This document shows positions 7,301 through 11,369 of a DNA stretch of 11,369 nt, one piece after another. Source of the DNA: Phoronis ovalis (Eukaryota; Phoronida; Phoronidae); NCBI GenBank assembly GCA_028565635.1, contig JAOXYB010030400.1, forward strand, positions 1 to 11,369. The letters run 5' to 3'. The translations under genes and the position numbers were made by a program. Position 1 is the stretch's first letter; each line of letters opens with the position of its first letter. The notes beneath the pieces were generated by a model that had not been told where the DNA came from, searched no databases, and saw only the letters and a program-made list of their open reading frames with translations.

Positions 7301-10300
7301 GAATGCATAATGGTTTGAATGAATTCGTGATTTTTGTCATAAGATTTCGGTTTATATAAATGACATGAAATATCACTAAACTTTCAACAGCCAATTCTTT
7401 TTATTATTCTGAAACCATCCCATAACTGTGACCCACTTTCCAAGGAGGTATTGTTTTAAAAGTAAAATCTGGTGATAAAAACCTTAACAATATTTATAAA
7501 TGCCAACAATAAAAAGTAATGTGAATGAATTGTTTTTGTCAGAACTGTAATAGAAGTAACAATATGGAGAGATATGCAATCATATATGCTTCATTATTAT
7601 TATACCTTGGCAGTGAATTTTTGTCAGTGATATATTTCAGTTCCACGTTCACATCGATTCCATTGTCAGCATCTCCCAGTTGCTTAGTCAAGACATTTGT
7701 CACAGTACTAACTATGATAGGTTTATCCCTTGGTAATACTTCTCCTTTAAATGTTAAAATAAAAGGCTCGACTCCTAGAATAATATAGTTGGCAATGTAC
7801 TACTATATGCTTTAGTTTTGGGCACCTGGTCCCAAACTGAAATTTTCCCACTTGATGTGCATTTTGTGAATGAATTGAGTGAGCATCTGGAGCGATACAT
7901 CATTTATCATTCGCAAAGCACAGCATGCTGGGAACATTGTGTTTGTGACCAGTGGCTCTCCAAAGTGCATGAATATAGTCAGTTGGTCTATATTGTAATC
8001 AACTCAGTCATCTAAATCTAACAATGAATTTAAAATAAACAAGATCATGTAGTGTCGAATGACAATATTATTTGTATGCAAGATGGCTGCCAAATTTTCT
8101 TTTCGTGAACCTAAGGTTCATTGAAATTGGTCCAATATTTTTTGAGTTATCAAAGAAAATGTTTTCAATTGGCATCCATTTTGAATCCAAGATGGCCATC
8201 AGCTTTTTTCTTCAAATTTTCATCTCCAGAATGATCCAAGTTTCATTGAAATAAGTCGAGTACTTTTGAGTTATCAAGGAATAAGTTTTGTGAGTGAGTG
8301 AAAAGAACTGAGGCAGGAACAATTAATGTGTCTTCCAACTTTATTGTTGGAAGCCATAATAAATGTGGAAAGTCTAACATAATGAGAATTGGAATTAAAT
8401 TTTAATACTTTATAATGTGAATCATTTTTTTTTCATATTTACCAAACTATATACGAAGCAGCATGAATATTTTATGTTTTATGCCATGATAAATAATGGA
8501 TTATAGAATTCAATCTTTTTCAAGTTAAAAATCAGTCCAAAAGTGGCACAGCTGCTCATGAAGACTTTTCAATGTTCTGTATTCTAAACTTTACTGTTTG
8601 AAACAAATCACTTTAGTTACAGTGTGTCGCAATAAATAGTATAATTTCCATTGTCAAGTTCTAAGAATTTTATATCAAATACTGAAATTTTAGAAACATC
8701 TCAATGCGTTACTGTTACTAACCTTTAAATGTAAATGCAGTGGTTGTGGATGGTTGTTTACCTGTGACTGTAACTTTCTCTTCCTCTATTGTAACTTTAT
8801 CTGGCTGACCTGGCCAGTGCGGTGAATTGCTGTTTGTAGAATGTGCATTTGTCATCATTCTTGTCAAATTCACAAACGTTGGTGTTGTGCTTTTGACATC
8901 AGATAGGTTTGTTTTAAAATCTGCTGTTGGAGACGCTTTTGTGATATTTTCATATGCTGTTGAATTTATAAGTACTGCTCCATTGGAAATATCAGTAGAG
9001 TTTGTTTCAAAATCTGATCTATCGGTAATATCCTCTGCTGATGTCACACTGCTGTACAAACTAGGCGATGTTGTAAATGTTGCCATTAAATTAGTATTTG
9101 AGGGTTCAGTAAACTTACTATTATCAGCTTTGAATTCACAATACACTCCAGTATACATGTCTGGACACAAACATGCCGCTGTCCCATTGCCATTGGTTAA
9201 ACAAGATCCATTGTTATAACAAGTAACATTTCTACACCTTCCTAATTCACAAAACCGACCTGACCAGTCTACAAAAGCGTAATTATGTTATAAACAGTTA
9301 AAGTTAAATGCACAAACACTTTTTGTTGTTTTCCCACCAAATTCCCAGTTGTACGGTATTTTTCATGTACTCCTAAACCTCAGGTAAATGTGTCCAGAAA
9401 TCTTTCTGAGTTTAAATTGTATAGGAGTGTGTGGAAAAAAGTGTTTTGTTTTATGGAAGGAAATAGATGCAGGATGGAGTATTGACGGTTCAAGTGCATG
9501 CTGGTTAGATAGTTCTATATAACACAAATTTGATGTAATATGTTTTCTTATAATTACAAAAATTTAATAAATCTTGATATGCATTGTTTTAATTTTCATT
9601 GCATACAATGTAGCTGGCACTATTTTTAAATAAGTGAAGTTGATTTGACAGAATCCAAACTGTGTCAGTTTTTTAATTACGTTTACTTAATATGATTATT
9701 TAATAATTTTACAAATGAAGGTGTAATACTTACCATGGTGGCATATACATTCAAAGTCACCCACAGTGTTAATGCATTTAGCATTGTTTAAACATGGCAA
9801 TTGCTGGTCAAGACATTCATCTATATCCTGATCACAAAACTGACTTCTCCATCCAGTCTCACATTCACAAAAATGTATGTTGTCTTGTTCTTGACAAATT
9901 CCATGTTGGCATGGCACAACACTACAATCATCATTAATGTAGTTACATAACTCTCCAGTAAAACCCTGTGCACAGATGCATCTGGAGGTATTCATGGCAG
10001 CAACACGTGTACCACCATTGAAACATGGGTTACTTTCGCATTCATTGATACCATGATCACACGGATCACTTTCATTTTTATTGAGACTATACTCACAGCT
10101 TGCTCCTGTAAATCTCTCTACACAAGTGCAGCTGGACGCATTCACATTATCGACACATGTACCACCATTGAAACATGGGTTACTGCCACATTTATTGATA
10201 TTATGATCACAGAGAACTCCTGTAAATCCCTGCCCGCAGATGCAGATGAATACATTTCCATCATTGATACATGTACCGCCATTGAAGCATGGATTACTGT

Positions 10301-11369
10301 CACATTGGTTGATATTATGATCACAGAGTATTCCTGTAAATCCTTGTGCACAAATGCAGGTGAATGCATTCAGGTTACTGACACATGTACCACCATTGAT
10401 ACATGGATTACTGTCACATTTGTTGATATTTTGATCACAGAGAACTCCTGTAAATCCCTGTGCACAGATGCAGCTGAATGCGTTTTCATCATCGACACAT
10501 GTACCGCCATTGAAACATTGATTATTGTCACATTCATTGATATTATGATCACAGAGAACTCCTGTAAATCCCTGTGCACAAATGCAGCTGAATTCATTCA
10601 TATCATCAACACATGTACCACCATTGAAACAAGGGCTACTGCTACATTTGTGGATACTATGATCACAGACAACTCCCGTAAATCCCTGTGCACAAATGCA
10701 ACTAAATGCATTCTCCTCATCAACACAGGTGCCTTCATTTAAACATGGATTACTTCCACATTCGTTGATACTCAGTTCGCACAGCTCTCCTGTGAATCCC
10801 TGTGCACAAACGCAGCTGAATACATTCACATGATCGTCACATGTACCATCATTGAAGCATGGGTTATTGTGACATTCATTAATGTTGCTTTCACATTGAG
10901 GTCCTGTCCATCCTTGTACACAAATACATTTATACCCATGTAAAAGATTATTACATGTACCATGTAGGCATGGGGTTGATTGGCAATTGTCTATGCTTTG
11001 CTCACAAATGGCTCCCGTCCAACCTTGGTCACAGTTGCAAGTAAAAGAATTAATTCCGTCACTGCACGTACCATGAACACATGATACTGTTGTGCAGTCA
11101 TCAATGTTTTGCTCACAGATATCACCCGTCCAACCTTGGTCACAGTTGCAAGTAAAAGAATTAATTCCGTCACTGCACGTACCATGAACACATGATACTG
11201 TTGTGCAGTCATCAATGTTTTGCTCACAGATATCACCCGTCCAACCTTGGTCACAGTTGCAAGTAAAAGAATTAATTCCGTCACTGCACGTACCATGAAC
11301 ACATGATACTGTTGTGCAGTCATCAATGTTTTGCTCACAGATATCACCCGTCCAACCTTGGTCACAGTT
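4043..11369 (-). CDS. Gene A: EGF-repeat type I membrane protein (Notch-ligand-like), 5' partial, six exons
   Basis: Joining exons 11369-9734, 9268-8723, 7774-7606, 7069-6880, 6506-6406 and 4337-4043 gives 2937 nt in one open frame, that is 978 residues and a TAA stop. All five introns are GT-AG and the phases match (1, 1, 2, 0, 2). Domain order is about 15 EGF repeats (residues 1-585), a Ser/Thr/Asn stalk (to about 725), a membrane-proximal alpha/beta module (to about 845), a transmembrane helix (about 853-877), an arginine-rich stop-transfer run and a tail of about 98 residues. Proteins of this layout act at the cell surface in adhesion or Notch-type signalling; that role is inferred. No start codon, signal peptide or DSL domain is in the window, so Delta/Jagged identity cannot be tested. 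LNR and ankyrin repeats are absent, which excludes Notch. Automatic annotation might call it fibropellin-like or notch-like from the EGF repeats alone. Confidence 0.88.
4868..5220 (+). mobile_element. Penelope-like element, 3' end with GIY-YIG endonuclease relic
   Basis: From 4883 the frame reads YIGESGHQLKTRLEEHKKSA, the YIG half of a GIY-YIG domain with its Arg and Glu-His. After a frame change near 4945 a second frame reads SEHAQNHNHDIDWD, then REAIHIRRRNPAMNRDGG and LELPNIYNR. These words are typical of the C-terminal endonuclease of Penelope-like retroelements, including the expected Glu (REAIHI) and Asn (MNRDGG). The reverse transcriptase and the GIY half are missing. The frameshift and truncation make it a dead copy. 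It lies in intron 5 of gene A, in the opposite orientation. Confidence 0.82.
5180..5212 (+). ncRNA. Hammerhead-ribozyme-like core after the Penelope relic
   Basis: CTGAGGA (5180-5186) fits the hammerhead core CUGANGA and GAAA (5209-5212) fits the second core box. Between them a stem can form: GTCAT with ATGAC, extended by C-G, A-T and G-C with one mismatch and one bulge. Penelope-like elements are known to carry hammerhead motifs in this place. I could not build convincing stems I and III, so it is probably degenerate. Confidence 0.3.
5624..6279. mobile_element. MITE with 30-bp terminal inverted repeats and TTAA ends
   Basis: The 30 bases at 5624-5653 match the reverse complement of 6250-6279 at 28 of 30 positions. 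TTAA stands at both ends (5625-5628 and 6275-6278), as a TTAA target duplication would. The core begins AGCCGCACTC on the left and AGACGCACTC on the right, read inward. The 646 bases between carry no convincing gene. A tandem GTTCATACTCAG (6079-6090, 6097-6108) lies inside. TTAA targets are used by piggyBac-type transposases, but the tips do not start CCC, so the superfamily is open. Confidence 0.8.
6406..6506 (-). CDS. Gene A exon 5: transmembrane segment
   Basis: Acceptor CATTTTAAG|GAAGG, donor AAAAAG|GTTAGT. It encodes EGLSTT followed by about 25 uninterrupted hydrophobic residues (from AIVFLISAFVIF to FIIIM) and then ARKR. This is a textbook single-pass helix followed by a positive cytoplasmic flank. 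It is entered in phase 0 and left in phase 2. Its position after the extracellular repeats sets the protein as type I (N-terminus outside). Confidence 0.88.
6507..6879 (-). other. Gene A intron 4 (373 bp)
   Basis: Starts GTACTA, ends TTTTAAG on the minus strand. AT-rich; no feature seen. Confidence 0.65.
6880..7069 (-). CDS. Gene A exon 4: second half of membrane-proximal module
   Basis: Acceptor TTTCCTTTTCAG|C with a good pyrimidine tract; donor GTCAAGCAG|GTACTA, whose intron start is weaker than consensus. Joined in phase 2 it reads SKTPIRHTNASIYVRINEK, then a long amphipathic stretch rich in Lys, Leu and Arg (FKAVPQKRLKLLLSPLELRE), and ends SEVKQ in phase 0. Two sequons are visible (NAS, NNT). 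The open frame runs past the donor into the intron, so the exact 3' end rests on the GT and on the fit to the next exon. Confidence 0.8.
7070..7605 (-). other. Gene A intron 3 (536 bp)
   Basis: Starts GTATAA, ends CTTTTCAG on the minus strand. AT-rich; no feature seen. Confidence 0.65.
7606..7774 (-). CDS. Gene A exon 3: first half of membrane-proximal module
   Basis: Acceptor TATTCTAG|GA, donor CCAAG|GTATAA. Entered in phase 1, it is open throughout and encodes a segment starting GVEPFILTFKGEVLP and ending KYITDKNSLP. The pattern is a hydrophobic strand, a helix-like stretch (IIVSTVTNVLTKQLG) and a second strand (IDVNVELKYI). The other two frames were not needed; the match of phases on both sides is the main evidence. 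It leaves in phase 2. Confidence 0.82.
7775..8722 (-). other. Gene A intron 2 (948 bp)
   Basis: Starts GTTAGT, ends TTCTAG on the minus strand. It contains the repeat at 8070-8290. The stretch 7815-8015 is open on the plus strand for 65 codons, with no recognisable domain. 8290-8700 is AT-rich and empty. Confidence 0.7.
8070..8290. repeat. Dispersed repeat with two related units in intron 2 of gene A
   Basis: CAAGATGGC occurs near 8079 and 8188. TTCATTGAAAT occurs at 8117 and 8242, each followed by a GTC word and then TTTGAGTTATCAA. The two units are about 110-125 bp long. The words CAAGATGGC and TTTCATTGAAAT...GAGTTATC are common in invertebrate interspersed repeats, from memory. No coding content. 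Confidence 0.6.
8723..9268 (-). CDS. Gene A exon 2: end of EGF 14, EGF 15 and Ser/Thr/Asn-rich stalk
   Basis: The acceptor is CTTTTGTAG|AC. The first two bases complete a Asp codon with the G left at 9734, giving CHH-DWSGRFCE and so restoring cysteine 6 of the preceding EGF repeat. This is strong support for the splice. A further EGF repeat follows (RCRNVTC to VYCEFK). Then comes about 135 residues without cysteine, rich in Ser, Thr and Asn. Sequons visible there include NST twice, NIT, NLS and NLT, with more inside the last EGF (NVT, NGS, NGT). This looks like an extended, glycosylated stalk. The exon ends TTT AAA G|GTTAGT in phase 1. Confidence 0.88.
9269..9733 (-). other. Gene A intron 1 of window (465 bp)
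   Basis: Starts GTAAGT, ends TTTTGTAG on the minus strand. AT-rich; no feature seen. Phase 1, splitting an EGF repeat. Confidence 0.75.
9734..11369 (-). CDS. Gene A exon 1 of window: EGF repeat array (at least 14 repeats)
   Basis: Translation from 11369 is open for 545 codons and ends in phase 1 at CCATG|GTAAGT (donor 9733-9728). Repeats in order: a partial one (11369-11328), three of 37 residues (11327-10995), one of 37 (10994-10884), then 38-residue repeats from 10883. After a 12-residue remnant (10085-10050) come another 38-residue repeat, a 37-residue repeat (9935-9825) and the start of a calcium-binding repeat beginning IDEC (9824-9734). Most show C-x4-C-x4/5-C-x8-C-x-C-x8-C. Many begin INEC or IDxC and have Asx and Phe before cysteine 4, as in calcium-binding EGF domains. 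The last repeat is split by the intron between cysteines 5 and 6. The exon runs off the right edge inside a perfect tandem repeat. Confidence 0.92.
9936..10883 (-). repeat. Diverged 114-bp tandem repeat encoding 38-residue EGF domains
   Basis: Eight EGF units of 114 bp (10883-10086 and 10049-9936) share the words CFNGGTC and CAQGFTG and near-identical DNA around them. Between units 7 and 8 lies a 36-base remnant. Unit length differs by one codon from the 111-bp array to the right, so the two blocks expanded separately. Confidence 0.88.
10050..10085 (-). other. Collapsed EGF-repeat remnant (12 residues)
   Basis: Between two full repeats the frame reads LNKNESDPCDHG. The start resembles the opening of a unit (INKCDSNPC) with its first cysteine replaced by Asn. 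The end resembles the closing words of a unit (CDHN before the next INEC). An in-frame internal deletion of one 114-bp unit would leave exactly this, with a single cysteine. Confidence 0.65.
11014..11369 (-). repeat. Perfect 111-bp tandem repeat encoding identical EGF domains
   Basis: The sequence equals itself shifted by 111 bases from 11014 to the window end, with no mismatch that I can find over 3.2 copies. Each unit encodes one 37-residue EGF repeat beginning IDDC and containing CNCDQGWTG. To the left of 11014 the next unit is diverged (first mismatches at 11013, 11011, 11010 and 11007). The array continues beyond the window. Confidence 0.92.

Noticed and set aside
8827-9219. Open frame of 130 codons on the plus strand
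   Set aside because: Antisense of gene A exon 2, which has splice sites, EGF cysteines and sequons on the other strand.
10142-10597. Two adjacent 75-codon open frames on the minus strand
   Set aside because: Shifted frames of the 114-bp EGF units, with no domain of their own.
10053-10742. Long open frame (229 codons) on the plus strand
   Set aside because: It is the antisense of the EGF array. Because the unit length (114 bp) is a multiple of three, a frame without stops in one unit stays open in all. The protein is a meaningless periodic repeat.
10991-11365. Open frame of 124 codons on the minus strand with a perfect 37-residue repeat
   Set aside because: It is a shifted frame of the 111-bp tandem. 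The frame giving cysteine-patterned EGF repeats is the real one.
4043-11369. Gene A as Notch itself
   Set aside because: No LNR modules, no heterodimerisation region and no ankyrin repeats follow the EGF array; a short unrelated tail follows instead.

Overview
The window reads as nuclear DNA of an invertebrate animal. It is AT-rich, with short coding exons bounded by GT-AG introns, Notch-type EGF repeats, and relics of a Penelope-like element, a possible LINE and a short inverted-repeat element. The mixture fits a lophotrochozoan, perhaps a bivalve mollusc, but nothing here fixes the species. There are no bacterial features, rRNA genes or CRISPR arrays.

Gene A occupies the right two thirds (11369 down to 4043, minus strand) and is open at its 5' end. 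Six exons join in one frame and encode the last 978 residues of a type I membrane protein. In order these are about 15 EGF repeats, a Ser/Thr/Asn-rich stalk with many N-glycosylation sites, a membrane-proximal alpha/beta module resembling the SEA-like region of Jagged proteins, one transmembrane helix, a run of arginines, and a tail of about 98 residues with three tyrosines. The signal peptide and any N-terminal (for example DSL) domain lie beyond the right edge. It is a Notch-pathway-like EGF surface protein, but it is not Notch itself, because no LNR or ankyrin repeats follow the EGF array.

The EGF array has two families. The first is perfectly identical 111-bp units at the right edge (11014-11369). 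The second is diverged 114-bp units (9936-10883) carrying the O-fucose and O-glucose consensus sites. One repeat has lost cysteine 3, and a collapsed repeat beside it carries one orphan cysteine.

Introns of gene A hold mobile debris. Intron 5 (4338-6405) contains the 3' end of a Penelope-like GIY-YIG element on the plus strand (about 4868-5220, frameshifted, with a hammerhead-like core after it) and a 656-bp MITE with 30-bp terminal inverted repeats and TTAA at both ends (5624-6279). Intron 2 holds a dispersed repeat with two related units (8070-8290).

Gene B lies downstream on the same strand (2256 down to 370, continuing past the left edge). Two exons are phase-compatible and give the first 60 residues of a protein I do not recognise. 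Its probable promoter includes an E-box 52 bp upstream of the ATG, an E2F-like site and, further up, a CpG-dense block. Gene B's intron carries a probable LINE relic, a short tandem duplication and a tRNA-like SINE head. A small well-spliced exon on the plus strand (3167-3219) may belong to an antisense or divergent transcript.
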